From a virus, in IMG/VR virus record IMGVR_UViG_3300020473_000023, positions 1 to 64,000 of that record: a DNA stretch of 64,000 nucleotides; one strand, given 5' to 3'. The position numbers were made by a program, and so were the translations under genes. The notes beneath the pieces are model-generated. The model saw only the letters and a program-made list of their open reading frames with translations. It did no database searches and was not told where the DNA came from. How positions within the stretch are numbered: position 1 is the stretch's first letter; every line of letters starts with the position of its first letter. Shown piece by piece: positions 30,140-38,702 of this stretch.

Positions 30140-31161
30140 TACGCACCTGTATCGAGACCAGTGTCACCTGTATCTGATCCGCTTTCAACTGGAAAGTATC
30201 TATAGCCTACTTCAACTAACTCATTTCCACCAGGTATAACGGTAAAGTAGACTGTATTGTCTGCAGAAGAATAATACCAGTCATAATTTAGAGACCCATT
30301 AATAAAGACTCTGATTGATTCTTCAATTGCCTCATGAGTTAGGCTGATATATTCATAAGGTTCAAGACGAGAAGTTGCATCTATGACACCTGCTGACCAG
30401 TCTTCAGAGCATATGTCTACGATCTGTCCCGCAAAGTGATTTGTTGCCTCAATATACCTATCACCTGTATTCGTATCTGTTTGATTACATAGAGATTCAG
30501 CTGGGGGTACGTTGACTATGCTTGATAGAAATGATGAACCGCCCCGCTGAGTCTGGTACCAGCTCACATATTCACTAACAGATGGAAAGTGATCATCACT
30601 TTGTTCCTCTTCATCAGAAACAAAAACTACAAGAAGCGCTGCATCATGTCTGAGCCATGTTTGAGCATAAGAATTGTTGATAATATATTCATATGATGCA
30701 TCAAACCCTTCTTCTCTGTGACCCCTTCCCATTCCTAGATACATGGATTCAGCATCTGCAACATCGTCACCGGGAACTAGAGGGAACTGAGATTCGATTG
30801 AAGCTGATCCTGGATCATTTGACATCATTGCAAGACGCCACCCAGACTCAGGTAGTGCGAGCATCATTGCTTCAATTCCTGCTAGCAGCTCTTCATCAAA
30901 CCTATTCATTGATCCTGATGTGTCAATTACCCAGAGTATATCAACTCCATCAACACTTTGCGGCTGAGTAAAGGAATCTATCCATATTTCACCCGGATCT
31001 GTTGGTACCTCAACCTCAACGTAGACTGGAACTTCTATCTCTACTTCAACCTCTTCATAGACTGTTTCTACGACCGTTTCGGTTCCAGATCCAACGATGT
31101 AATAGTCCATGTTTGTAGTGCATCCTACTAGAAAAATCAGTAGCAAGAGCCTTGCAAACAT
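30139..31161 (-). CDS. VWA-domain lipoprotein
   Basis: A 340-residue exported protein with lipobox FLVGC (cysteine at about residue 14). A Val/Glu/Pro-rich stalk follows (VEVEIEVPVYVEVEVP), then a von Willebrand A domain with the MIDAS motif DTSGSMNRF near residue 81, LVVFVSDEEEQS near 180 and a C-terminal DTGDTGLDTGA tail. VWA lipoproteins of this layout with DTG-rich ends are familiar to me from predatory and other delta-type bacteria, so the gene may come from the host. It would sit on the cell surface and bind a ligand through a divalent metal. A role in surface exclusion or adhesion is inference. Confidence 0.75.
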   Translation of the reverse strand: MFARLLLLIFLVGCTTNMDYYIVGSGTETVVETVYEEVEVEIEVPVYVEVEVPTDPGEIWIDSFTQPQSVDGVDILWVIDTSGSMNRFDEELLAGIEAMMLALPESGWRLAMMSNDPGSASIESQFPLVPGDDVADAESMYLGMGRGHREEGFDASYEYIINNSYAQTWLRHDAALLVVFVSDEEEQSDDHFPSVSEYVSWYQTQRGGSSFLSSIVNVPPAESLCNQTDTNTGDRYIEATNHFAGQIVDICSEDWSAGVIDATSRLEPYEYISLTHEAIEESIRVFINGSLNYDWYYSSADNTVYFTVIPGGNELVEVGYRYFPVESGSDTGDTGLDTGA

Positions 31162-31234
31162 ATAGCCTCCCTTAAAATTACGTATAACGCAACTTAAGGG
31201 CTAGCTAAAAAAACTTAAAGGAAACTATAAAGGG

Positions 31235-31420
31235 TTACGAAAAGTTAACTTTATCTTTGATTAAATCATCTAGGCTTCTAATTGTTGTTTCAAGAATTGT
31301 AGCGACAGATCTCTCACTCATAATAGCATTTGGTGCTTCATTCGGATTGTTAAGCTTTTGATACTCATTGATTAGATGCTTCCGAAGCCTAACGATCTTT
31401 TTTACATCATTATCGTTCAT
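31235..31420 (-). CDS. Unknown small helical protein
   Basis: A 61-residue protein: DNDVKKIVRLRKHLINEYQKL and SVATILETTIRSLDDLIKDK. Predicted two-helix hairpin. No family recognised. Confidence 0.5.
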   Translation of the reverse strand: MNDNDVKKIVRLRKHLINEYQKLNNPNEAPNAIMSERSVATILETTIRSLDDLIKDKVNFS

Positions 31421-31482
31421 TTTTTCTCCACAGATTCCAATAGAGCATAATATTTCACAGAAGTGCCTAAGTTAATTAAATC

Positions 31483-31899
31483 TTAAATTTTATACCAGCT
31501 GCTACTTCCATCTGATATCAATCTAAAAGCCTCGGCATTGCTAGAGAATTGAATAGACGTCGTCGATGGGTTTCCTTCAAAGTTATCAGATCCATCTCTC
31601 TGAATTGTGATGGCATTTGTCTGTGAATACCCGCCTGCATCTTTTATCACAACAACTCTACCGGCTGTTGACGCACTTGGCATTGTTATTGTAATTGCAC
31701 TATTTATTCCGTTTTGTGCAGTAGGTCTAGTGTTGACTAGAATGGTATAGTCTCCATCTGCCACAGTGTAAGTTGTTCCGGGATCGTTTCCCGACCAGAG
31801 CACAGTCACAGGATATCGAAGTGTGCTTTCATCAATATCGCTACCCGTAATTGAGTCATCCTGTATTTGTGCTCCCCTTATTCCAGTTTTTCCTGCCAT
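31483..31899 (-). CDS. Probable tail-fibre or baseplate beta-rich protein
   Basis: A 138-residue, Ser/Thr/Gly/Asp-rich beta protein. The order ITITMPSASTAGRVVVIKDAGG, then NAITIQRDGSDNFEGN, then FRLISDGSSSWYKI is the pattern of repeat units in phage tail-fibre and appendage proteins, where TMPSA...VVIKDxxG and a closing W are typical. It is the best candidate virion protein by motif in the window. Confidence 0.6.
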   Translation of the reverse strand: MAGKTGIRGAQIQDDSITGSDIDESTLRYPVTVLWSGNDPGTTYTVADGDYTILVNTRPTAQNGINSAITITMPSASTAGRVVVIKDAGGYSQTNAITIQRDGSDNFEGNPSTTSIQFSSNAEAFRLISDGSSSWYKI

Positions 31900-31913
31900 T
31901 TCTATTCCTTATG

Positions 31914-31989
31914 TGGAGCCACCGAGAGGACTCGAACCTCCGACCGGCTGATTACAAATCAGCTGCTCTACCAGCTGAGCTACGGTGGC
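31914..31989 (-). tRNA. tRNA-Thr (anticodon TGT)
   Basis: A 76-base minus-strand cloverleaf with acceptor GCCACCG/CGGTGGC, anticodon loop TTTGTAA, T-arm GGTTCGAGTCC and encoded CCA. Confidence 0.95.
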
Positions 31990-32023
31990 ACCATTCAATA
32001 ATATTCAAACTTAACAAGATGTA

Positions 32024-33010
32024 TCATTCAATTTCAACTATAAGACCTGACGCTATCCAGGCCTCAAGACCGTCAGCAGACCAGGAACGGATTCCGTCTT
32101 CTGATAGGCCTGTCATTGACATGACAGAAGCCGTGCCTAGAGTAATAATTGCAGATCTAATTTCTGAATCTCCAAATATTACTGTTGAATTTTCACAGCT
32201 CATTTCACACACAGCGTCTGTTGGATTTTCAAAGTCACAGTGATCAGAGCTTGCAACCCTAACAGACCGATAATCACTCATCATTCTGAATAAGTCTATC
32301 CCATTATTTTCTGCATTGCATGTAGAGGGCTCTCCAGCTATAAGGAATGCTGGGCATGATACACTTCCAGCGTGACTCTGGCCAATGTGATCATCAACAC
32401 CTGGGATGTCTTCTGTATCTGTGGTATCTAGGCCGAGAACTCCAGCAGCATTTTTATCTTGTGATGCTGCTATGATAGCTGCCAAGCCTCCGGCCGAGTG
32501 CCCAGCATACACAGTGCTTGCTGAACCGTGCAGCGAAGCGAGCTCTACCATATTCCAACCATTCATCTCATGATCCACACCAAGCCAGATATTGTAGTGA
32601 CAAAGCGTAGGAAGAAGAACCTCCGCACCCCAGGATGACAGGTGCTCAGCCCACCCTGTCATTACTCCAGAACCACGAGCAAATCCATGACCTAGAACAA
32701 CAACAGGCGGGTCAGAAACTCCAGGAGAATATACGCTATAGACCATGCTAGGGCAATCTGTTACGCTTGCTGTGTGACTATCAACTGTCACTGAAAACGG
32801 TCCGGATTGAAGAAAGTCAGTGATCGGATCATCTACCTGTTCTTCTTCAACTGTATCTTCCTGACTGTCTTCGACTCCTGTCCCACTTTCCTCTAGCAGC
32901 TCTATGGAGCCGGTATCATTCTGAACTACTCCTGGTCGATGAATTATATCCACACCACAAGAAAGTGCGGCACAAAGGGATAGGCTTATTAAAAATACTC
33001 TTGTTTTCAT
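32024..33010 (-). CDS. Alpha/beta-hydrolase lipoprotein
   Basis: 328 residues from ATG at 33010 (ATGA overlap upstream). The signal ends SLCAALSCG with a lipobox cysteine near residue 18. An acidic linker follows, then an alpha/beta-hydrolase core: VVVLGHGFARGSG (oxyanion region), the nucleophile elbow VYAGHSAGGLAA, and a late DHCDF with the catalytic His. The cutinase/chlorophyllase-like arrangement suggests an esterase on the cell surface. The substrate is unknown. Confidence 0.75.
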   Translation of the reverse strand: MKTRVFLISLSLCAALSCGVDIIHRPGVVQNDTGSIELLEESGTGVEDSQEDTVEEEQVDDPITDFLQSGPFSVTVDSHTASVTDCPSMVYSVYSPGVSDPPVVVLGHGFARGSGVMTGWAEHLSSWGAEVLLPTLCHYNIWLGVDHEMNGWNMVELASLHGSASTVYAGHSAGGLAAIIAASQDKNAAGVLGLDTTDTEDIPGVDDHIGQSHAGSVSCPAFLIAGEPSTCNAENNGIDLFRMMSDYRSVRVASSDHCDFENPTDAVCEMSCENSTVIFGDSEIRSAIITLGTASVMSMTGLSEDGIRSWSADGLEAWIASGLIVEIE

Positions 33011-33909
33011 ATTGCACCTGCACTGTCCAGTGCTGCTAGAACTCCATCGATAGTCCAAAAAGCAGTGTAAATTTCGCTCTCAGCAATCCATCCACCCCAC
33101 CATTGCTCAAGATACCATCTGTTGTTCCAAGATTTAGTTCTGATAGTTTGGTATGATAGAGTAATTGTTGTATCTTGACCGTACGCGCCATCGACCCAAT
33201 CCCCAAGGAAAAATCCATTTAAAAGATCTTCTGTTTCTGTGTCGTAATAATATCGGAGATCTTCAATAAAATCAGGCGTAATCTCTATCATCAACTCTCC
33301 CAGCACAAAATAATCGTCTTTATGATCTTCAGTAGTTTCAATATCGACTAAAGAATAGGGTAGGTCGAGTGTGAGGTGAGCAACCATGGCTACAACTACT
33401 GCACGGGTACGAGAAGCCTCTGGATTATCTGCCAAATAGTAGTATTGGTTCCAGGCATATGAAGGTTGACCGCCCATCAGAGCCAGCTGAAGATTGGCCA
33501 TGTAGCGTGATGCAAAATCTACAACAATTCTCTCACCCCACTCTTGATCTTCTATTTCTCCGCTCTCTATTGCTCTAATAATTCGATTAGTGATATGTCG
33601 ATAAGTCGTTGGAAACATGCCCCAGGGGTCACTGCAACTCTCAAATAAGGTAGCAATTCCATCAATACGTTCGTATGTACTGTAGACAGTCTCAGAGTCA
33701 GTTACAGCTGCTAGTGCATACACCTGATGGGCAGCTTCGGCTGAGATCAATTCTCCATTACACATAAGCTGATCAACATGACCTGAGCTGATCTCGTGAC
33801 GATCATAGTCTGCTTCTTGACCTGTGTCACCAGCCCCTGTATCTTCAACAACATCATCCGCGCAAGCAGAAATAAAAACAAGGAAAATAATCCTAATAAT
33901 ATACTTCAT
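33007..33909 (-). CDS. DUF5995-like lipoprotein
   Basis: A 300-residue protein with lipobox ISAC (cysteine near residue 16) and an acidic VEDTGAGDTGQE linker like the other lipoproteins. The body has FPTTYRHITNRIIRAIESG, RIVVDFASRYMANL and MVAHLTLDLPYSLVDI, which I associate with the DUF5995 family of helical proteins. It is coupled to the hydrolase gene by ATGA. Function is unknown. Confidence 0.6.
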   Translation of the reverse strand: MKYIIRIIFLVFISACADDVVEDTGAGDTGQEADYDRHEISSGHVDQLMCNGELISAEAAHQVYALAAVTDSETVYSTYERIDGIATLFESCSDPWGMFPTTYRHITNRIIRAIESGEIEDQEWGERIVVDFASRYMANLQLALMGGQPSYAWNQYYYLADNPEASRTRAVVVAMVAHLTLDLPYSLVDIETTEDHKDDYFVLGELMIEITPDFIEDLRYYYDTETEDLLNGFFLGDWVDGAYGQDTTITLSYQTIRTKSWNNRWYLEQWWGGWIAESEIYTAFWTIDGVLAALDSAGAI

Positions 33910-33974
33910 TATTTACTCCTAAGAGACAAATATACTCTTGAGTAAATTAATGTATACTGCTCACACTAAACCAT

Positions 33975-34826
33975 TCACAGGTTTTGTAGAATCCAATCTT
34001 CTGCAGTTGCTGACAGCGGACCCTGTATGAATCTATTTATCTTCTGAATATCCTCAGAAGTAACTGCCGTCCCTCTCGGCTTTGTATTATCAATCTCGAC
34101 AAACCGATCCTCACCAAACGCTGCCATGTACTCTGGAATTAGTGATGGGGTGGGCGGAGCTTCAGGCTTGTCTGGATTGATTCCCCCAAACAGTCTCCAG
34201 CATGTTCTTTCAACAGCAATATCGGCAAGCCCTCTTCCGGGTGGGTCAGCAAGGCCCCTCTCTCTATTCCTTCTGACCGACTCTTCTCTTGGAACATTGA
34301 CTGCAATCATCATTGTTTCATATCCCAGCTTTTCTAAAATAGCCTTCTGCTCGAGTGTCTTGTTTAGAGACGCAGCTGTTCCATCGATTATAAGGCCGAG
34401 CCTTCCGTCTACGTAGAATTCTTGAGAGCTTTTCTTTGACAAGCTTCTTCCGGGCTTCAAGCCAAATTCTTCGGGGTCGAGACCCTGCCTCTCAGGTGTG
34501 ACTCCATGCCATCCGGTAATGTTCTTTCTAGCCCTTGCTCCGAGCTTACCGGCTGCTGACTGCTGATCACTGGTAAAGTCCTGCTGATATCCCATCAGGC
34601 CGCTTGCTGTCAAATATCTATCAAGGGCATCATCTTGATTAACAATCTTCATACTGTTGGCTGCTAGAGTTGGAACATTGTTCAATACAAAGCCTATGAC
34701 AGATCCCTTTCCAGACCCTGGACATCCCGCCATGAAGATTGCCTTAAATATCCCTTCATCTCTTGGGCCCTCTCTCAGGAGCTCTTCTCTGATAATTCTT
34801 CTAAGCTGCCTGCGTGAGATCTTCAT
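33975..34826 (-). CDS. Helix-tagged P-loop kinase (zeta-toxin/AAA_33-like)
   Basis: A 283-residue protein beginning MKISRRQLRRIIREELLREG, the most canonical copy of the tag. FKAIFMAGCPGSGKGSVIGF follows, with Walker A near residue 33. KIVNQDDALDRYL matches the substrate-Asp region of zeta-toxin-like kinases. LGLIIDGTAAS is the Walker B strand, and VPREESVRRNRERGL forms the arginine-rich lid. The family phosphorylates small molecules or UDP-sugars. The substrate here is not known. An AATATTTATAG element is just upstream. Confidence 0.75.
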   Translation of the reverse strand: MKISRRQLRRIIREELLREGPRDEGIFKAIFMAGCPGSGKGSVIGFVLNNVPTLAANSMKIVNQDDALDRYLTASGLMGYQQDFTSDQQSAAGKLGARARKNITGWHGVTPERQGLDPEEFGLKPGRSLSKKSSQEFYVDGRLGLIIDGTAASLNKTLEQKAILEKLGYETMMIAVNVPREESVRRNRERGLADPPGRGLADIAVERTCWRLFGGINPDKPEAPPTPSLIPEYMAAFGEDRFVEIDNTKPRGTAVTSEDIQKINRFIQGPLSATAEDWILQNL

Positions 34827-34862
34827 AGACTATAAATATTGCTGACACATCCATTTAACAGG

Positions 34863-35087
34863 CTATAGTGGGGGCTCTCCGCACCTTATCTCAGTCACAC
34901 CGTCTATAATTTCCGCATAGAAGTGAGATCCCTCTGAAACCTCGCATGGAAATAGGTCAATCGGAATATCAGCGTGATACGTCTCCTGATCATCAGTCTT
35001 AAATTCCACAGTAGCCATATTGCCCTCAATAACATCAACAACGCCCAGACAAAAAAGCGTTGCAACAAGTAAGTTACAAACTCTCAT
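34863..35087 (-). CDS. Small exported DUF3006-like protein
   Basis: A 74-residue protein with a short hydrophobic start (NLLVATLFCLGVVDVIEG) that could be a signal or the first strand. GVVDVIEGNMATVEF and DIPIDLFPCEVSEGSHFYAEI match the small DUF3006 barrel pattern (a VxDxIEG start and an EGxxL end). Function is unknown. Confidence 0.5.
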   Translation of the reverse strand: MRVCNLLVATLFCLGVVDVIEGNMATVEFKTDDQETYHADIPIDLFPCEVSEGSHFYAEIIDGVTEIRCGEPPL

Positions 35088-35094
35088 ATTTTCC

Positions 35095-35592
35095 TCAATT
35101 TTCTACAGAGATTTTTCCGTTCACAAGGGCGCTGGAGCTCTGTACTTTCCCGCCTCCCACGTTAAATAAAACTTTACATCCGACTTCCTGGCATATCTCC
35201 CATTCTGGAATGTCCTCAGGAGCGGCTCTGTCTCCACCTTTGGTAAAGTAGGTTGGCCTAAGCTTTGCTATTGCACCCGTGACTGTCTGGCCCCCGTCGT
35301 CCCATATAACAGCTGCATCGACACCACGTATCCCAGCGATAATCTCTGCTCTTTCTTTTTCTGGCATAAAAGCAAAGCCCTTCTTCCTATCTAGAAATCC
35401 ATCTCCGTTGACTATCACAACGACATATCCGCCATCTTTATCAGCCATGGATGTTGTATCTAAAATACATCTAAGGTGCCCAATATGAAGCGGGTCAAAA
35501 CCTCCCGATGTCATGTAGATTGGGCACCGCTTTTCAAGCCAATCATTGTCAACACATTCCAGAAAATCTTCTATCGTCTCATATACTTTCAT
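35095..35592 (-). CDS. HldE C-domain-like nucleotidyltransferase
   Basis: A 165-residue cytidylyl/adenylyltransferase with SGGFDPLHIGHLR (HIGH motif) near residue 29, VVVIVNGDGFLDRKKGF, MPEKERAEII and YFTKGGDR. The order matches the adenylyltransferase domain of HldE (RfaE), which makes ADP-heptose for LPS, though related NMN or pantetheine enzymes share the motifs. Possible role in modifying host surface or NAD metabolism (inference). Confidence 0.75.
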   Translation of the reverse strand: MKVYETIEDFLECVDNDWLEKRCPIYMTSGGFDPLHIGHLRCILDTTSMADKDGGYVVVIVNGDGFLDRKKGFAFMPEKERAEIIAGIRGVDAAVIWDDGGQTVTGAIAKLRPTYFTKGGDRAAPEDIPEWEICQEVGCKVLFNVGGGKVQSSSALVNGKISVEN

Positions 35593-35933
35593 TAGAATCT
35601 TTCGTCCTTTACAATTCGCATCACTCGCCTGAGATGGCTAAAGTTTTCTTCATTATATCCAATGTCGGAGCCAAGTACAATATCATCATTTTTAATACTG
35701 TTAATAAGGCAGAGGTCTATTTCCCAGATTTTTTCCAGACTTCCCTTGACAAGAACGTCCCAGACCCTGCTGCCAAAGCCTAGACTCTCAACATCCTCTT
35801 CGCTATACTCAGCTGTTCTCTCTCTGAGGAGTATTCCAAATACATCATCATCAACAGCATTTTTTACTGATGGGTCAATTGCAGAATAAAGCCGAGCGAC
35901 ACCTGTTAGTCTAACTAAGTCTCCAGGTTTCAA
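35592..35933 (-). CDS. SH3/KOW-like protein (GDLV family), longer member
   Basis: A 113-residue protein: MKPGDLVRLTGVARLY, VFGILLRERT, VWDVLVKGSLEKIWEIDL, then a C-terminal extension (HLRRVMRIVKDERF). It shares its first base with the stop of the acidic gene upstream (overlap). Function is unknown. Confidence 0.6.
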   Translation of the reverse strand: MKPGDLVRLTGVARLYSAIDPSVKNAVDDDVFGILLRERTAEYSEEDVESLGFGSRVWDVLVKGSLEKIWEIDLCLINSIKNDDIVLGSDIGYNEENFSHLRRVMRIVKDERF

Positions 35934-36466
35934 GCTATCGTGAACTTGGGCATCGTGAGAGATTTACCTGTTGGGAGCCTTGGATCCCAATTCCACTCTG
36001 CATAAGTCGCTGGATCTCCTAGATCTTCTAGATAATCTTCTTTGCCGGTCCCTTCAATTTCTAGACCATCATCCATTACGGTGGCACTGGCAACAGCGAA
36101 TCCATCGTCATCACGAGAAAATGATAATTGAACTGTGAACGATCCACTGACGTCGTCACGGTTTAATTTTGAAGAGTAATCTCTCCAAGTATTCGAGATG
36201 CTCTTGTTGATATCATCGGCGCGGACGAGCTCGTCGACATCATCTTCTTCTTCTTCTTCGTCGTCGTCTTCGTCTTCGTCTTCGTCTTCGTCTTGGTCGT
36301 CTTCTTCTTCTTCGTCTTCTTCGTCTTCATCATCAGCGTCGTCTTCGTCTTCTTCGTCCTCGTCTTCGTCGTCGCCCAGGGCATCAGCTCCCGGGGAGGC
36401 TTCAAGAATTAAGCTAATAAGCTCGTCCCTGACGATCTTTCTAAATTCACTAAGTCTTAATCTCAT
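35930..36466 (-). CDS. Helix-tagged protein with Asp/Glu run
   Basis: A 178-residue protein. RLRLSEFRKIVRDELISLILE is the tag. Residues about 28-78 are almost uninterrupted Asp and Glu, coded by GA(C/A/T) triplets that form a trinucleotide repeat at about 36240-36380. A structured C-terminal domain follows (GSFTVQLSFSRDDDGFAVASATVMDD). Acidic runs of this kind occur in DNA-mimic and histone-binding proteins. The exact number of repeat units is prone to sequencing error. Function is unknown. Confidence 0.65.
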   Translation of the reverse strand: MRLRLSEFRKIVRDELISLILEASPGADALGDDEDEDEEDEDDADDEDEEDEEEEDDQDEDEDEDEDDDEEEEEDDVDELVRADDINKSISNTWRDYSSKLNRDDVSGSFTVQLSFSRDDDGFAVASATVMDDGLEIEGTGKEDYLEDLGDPATYAEWNWDPRLPTGKSLTMPKFTIA

Positions 36467-36501
36467 AGGATCCTCGCTTCAATCAATAAGTATTTACTTC
36501 A

Positions 36502-36756
36502 CTAGTTAAAGTCATCTTCTTCAGGTGTCAGCATAAATTGTTCATATGTAACTCCATCGACCTCATATGTTCCGAGAGTTACACCGGGTGTTGACTTAAG
36601 GGTCTCTGCTATTGACTGTGTAATGGTAAGAAAGTCTGAGAACTCTTCTAGGGGAAGTGTGATTGTAACCCTCTCACTCACAGAAAAACTAACTGTCCCG
36701 GAAGATAGATCAAGCCAAGCGTAATCAGTTACTAGTTCGCCGTCTTTGTTTGACAT
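36502..36756 (-). CDS. Unknown small beta protein
   Basis: An 84-residue protein, mostly beta (DLSSGTVSFSVSERVTITL, TLGTYEVDGVTYEQFML). No family recognised. It overlaps the upstream SH3-like gene by 32 bases. Confidence 0.5.
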   Translation of the reverse strand: MSNKDGELVTDYAWLDLSSGTVSFSVSERVTITLPLEEFSDFLTITQSIAETLKSTPGVTLGTYEVDGVTYEQFMLTPEEDDFN

Positions 36757-36937
36757 TTTTCTCTTGAAACCTTTCTATGTTTGGCTCAAACCACGTCACA
36801 ACGTCATCAGCAATAAGAACATTCCAGTAATCTTCGTGTGTAACGCATCGCTTTATTAGAACACCAATCTCAGAGTCTTCAGACTTTCGAGATGTATTTT
36901 TTACTATTTCACCGGGCAAGAATGTAGAAATCGTCAT
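36725..36937 (-). CDS. Small SH3/KOW-like protein (GDLV family)
   Basis: A 70-residue protein: FLPGEIVKNTSRKSEDSEIG, VLIKRCVTHEDYWNVLIADD, then FEPNIERFQ and a basic end KQRRRTSN. The G-E-I-V variant of the GDLV start with the conserved WNVLI strand. Function is unknown. Confidence 0.55.
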   Translation of the reverse strand: MTISTFLPGEIVKNTSRKSEDSEIGVLIKRCVTHEDYWNVLIADDVVTWFEPNIERFQEKNVKQRRRTSN

Positions 36938-36947
36938 AGGCTACCCA

Positions 36948-37286
36948 TCACTTCTTTGAAGTCTTAGATGGAGCTTTTTTCCTTGTTGACCTTCTAGCCC
37001 GTGGCTTTCTCTTAGGCACAGGGATTTCTTTAGTAGGAGTGGTAGCTTTCTTTTCTTTAGTGGGCTTCTGTACCACAGGCACCTCGGGAGGCAGTTCAGG
37101 TGGCAGTGGAGCCTCAGGTGGGCCAAGGATCGCTAGGACATCTTCATGAGATTCATGAGGTGGAATAACACCAGCCCTGAGCAGGTGCTTTCTCATGTCG
37201 CTATATGTTTTAATTTCATGATGAGCAGCCCAACCTAGAATCTTAAGAAATCTTCTATTTTTATAATCTTCCCATCTAATTCCCAT
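36948..37286 (-). CDS. Small protein with Lys/Pro/Arg-rich tail
   Basis: A 112-residue protein. Residues 1-52 are folded-looking (RWEDYKNRRFLKILGWAAH). The rest is a proline/lysine/arginine tail (PTKEIPVPKRKPRARRSTRKK) like histone-H1-type or DNA-condensing tails. Binding to nucleic acid is inferred from composition alone. Confidence 0.5.
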   Translation of the reverse strand: MGIRWEDYKNRRFLKILGWAAHHEIKTYSDMRKHLLRAGVIPPHESHEDVLAILGPPEAPLPPELPPEVPVVQKPTKEKKATTPTKEIPVPKRKPRARRSTRKKAPSKTSKK

Positions 37287-37566
37287 CTGACATAATTCCT
37301 TCTAAGTTTTGAGAGATAATATCATTAAGTATGCTGAGAACAGAATTTACCTGATCTTCTGATAACAAGTCTCCCAAATCTTTAGAAATTTTATCTCTGA
37401 AACTGTTTGGAGAAGCGTAGTTTTGAATATTAGTCTCCATCTCACTAATAGACTTTGCACACACTTCCATTACTTTTTGGAGCTTGTCATCTGACCAGTC
37501 AAGAGACTCTAGAATTGCTGTTTGCTTCGAAATATTAGAAAGCTCATTAAAGAAAAACTCTAACAA
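37276..37566 (-). CDS. Unknown helical protein
   Basis: A 96-residue, probably all-helical protein (LSNISKQTAILESLDWSDDKL, LGDLLSEDQVNSVLSILNDI). No family recognised. It is part of the sigma-factor operon. Confidence 0.5.
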   Translation of the reverse strand: MLEFFFNELSNISKQTAILESLDWSDDKLQKVMEVCAKSISEMETNIQNYASPNSFRDKISKDLGDLLSEDQVNSVLSILNDIISQNLEGIMSDGN

Positions 37567-37568
37567 GA

Positions 37569-37850
37569 CTAAATCTCCAAATCCCTAATTGCTTCAGATA
37601 CACCTAGTTGAAATCTAGGATCAATCGATACCTCATCAATCTTTTCTTGATTTGGGCTACAGTCATAAAGCGTAACCATATCTTCAGCAATTTTTCTCAT
37701 TGCAGAAATAAAAACATTTCTAGCAGTTGAGTGATTCATCTTAAAACCATCTTCAGACATCTTTTCTGCAATCTCTCTATATCCGAGTCCTCCATCAGAA
37801 CTGACAGTTGCATATCCTCTCTCAACCTTAAAGCCTTTGGGCATTGACAT
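37569..37850 (-). CDS. Sigma region 4.2-like helix-turn-helix protein
   Basis: A 93-residue protein. GLGYREIAEKMSEDGFKMNHSTARNVFISAMRK has the layout of the sigma region-4.2 helix-turn-helix: an IAExM first helix, a turn, a STARNVFxxAM recognition helix, then KIAEDM. It follows a sigma factor gene that ends before region 4.2, so it may supply the missing -35-recognition unit in trans. It is in a different frame from the sigma gene and has its own AAGGAGAG ribosome site, so this is not a simple frameshift. An independent repressor or activator is the alternative. Confidence 0.6.
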   Translation of the reverse strand: MSMPKGFKVERGYATVSSDGGLGYREIAEKMSEDGFKMNHSTARNVFISAMRKIAEDMVTLYDCSPNQEKIDEVSIDPRFQLGVSEAIRDLEI

Positions 37851-37881
37851 TTATTCTCTCCTTTGGTATAAGTTTATTTTT

Positions 37882-38616
37882 CTATACAGAGACGTTAAAC
37901 TCTTCGTCTCTTTCAATGTCTTCATAGATTCCAAATCGAAGTCTTAGAATCTTTTCTTCTCTTGGCGAAAGCTTTCTTAAAGAGCTCTTAATCACCTCGA
38001 GTGTTTTTTGTCTATCGAGGGCTGCATCAGGCGTCTCTGTCCTGTCATCAGAGATAATCTCTTCAAACCTTCTTCCATTTTTTTCATCGCCGAGTGCAGC
38101 ATCTAATGAAATTGAATTTTGAACAGCTGCAGATTCAAGACTAAGCTTGATCATCGCTTCTGTTACGCCAAGCAAGTCTGCAATCTCACTAGTAGTGGGC
38201 TGGTGTCGAAATTCATCTTCATATTCCTTGCAAATTCTTTTAATTTTCCATATTAAGCCAGAAGCATGAGCAGGAACTCTAACAGTCGACTTATGAGAGC
38301 TCAAGTGCCGACTCACAGACTGTCTAATCCACCAGCTGGCATATGTGCTAAATTTAAAACCTCGTCTCCAGTCAAATCGATCAACAGCTTTCATAAGCCC
38401 AATATTTGATTCCTGGATTAAGTCCTCTAAATCACAGCCCATTTTAGAATATTTTTTTGCAATACTGATCGCTAGTCGAAGATTACACTGAATCATTCTA
38501 TCTCTAGCGTGAAGATCACCATTTTCAATGGCTTGAGAGAGAATAACTTCTTCTTCTCGAGTTAAAAGGTCGTATCTTGATACATCTTTAAAGTAATAGT
38601 TTAATATATTTGACAT
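37882..38616 (-). CDS. Sigma-70-family factor lacking region 4.2
   Basis: A 244-residue protein with region 1.2/2 (DLLTREEEVILSQAIENGD), 2.1-2.4 (NLRLAISIAKKYSKMG, DLIQESNIGLMKAVDRFDWRRGFKFSTYASWWIRQ), region 3 (HRSTVRVPAHASG-like segment and the HQPTTSEIADLLGVTEAMI helix-turn-helix), and region 4.1 (LRKLSPREEKILRLRFGIYED). It stops within about ten residues of 4.1, where the -35-binding HTH of RpoD-like factors should follow. It would direct RNA polymerase to phage promoters, perhaps with the HTH protein downstream. An inverted repeat at 38648-38665 lies just upstream. Confidence 0.85.
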   Translation of the reverse strand: MSNILNYYFKDVSRYDLLTREEEVILSQAIENGDLHARDRMIQCNLRLAISIAKKYSKMGCDLEDLIQESNIGLMKAVDRFDWRRGFKFSTYASWWIRQSVSRHLSSHKSTVRVPAHASGLIWKIKRICKEYEDEFRHQPTTSEIADLLGVTEAMIKLSLESAAVQNSISLDAALGDEKNGRRFEEIISDDRTETPDAALDRQKTLEVIKSSLRKLSPREEKILRLRFGIYEDIERDEEFNVSV

Positions 38617-38647
38617 TTAATTTACAAATTGATAATTGAAATATTAA

Positions 38648-38665
38648 TGACACAGAATTGTGTCA
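38648..38665. repeat. Operator-like inverted repeat before the sigma gene
   Basis: TGACACA, four bases, TGTGTCA: perfect seven-base arms about 32 bases upstream of the sigma start. A dimeric regulator site is likely. The binder is unknown. Confidence 0.6.
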
Positions 38666-38702
38666 CACTAAATATAGTCACGACAATAATAAAGGAAAGG
38701 CT

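Noticed and set aside
36240-36380. Possible CRISPR-like repeat
   Set aside because: It is a simple codon repeat with no spacer structure. No array-like direct repeats with unique spacers were seen anywhere.
36198-36509. Serine-rich plus-strand ORF
   Set aside because: It is the antisense reading of the Asp/Glu trinucleotide repeat in the tagged acidic gene.
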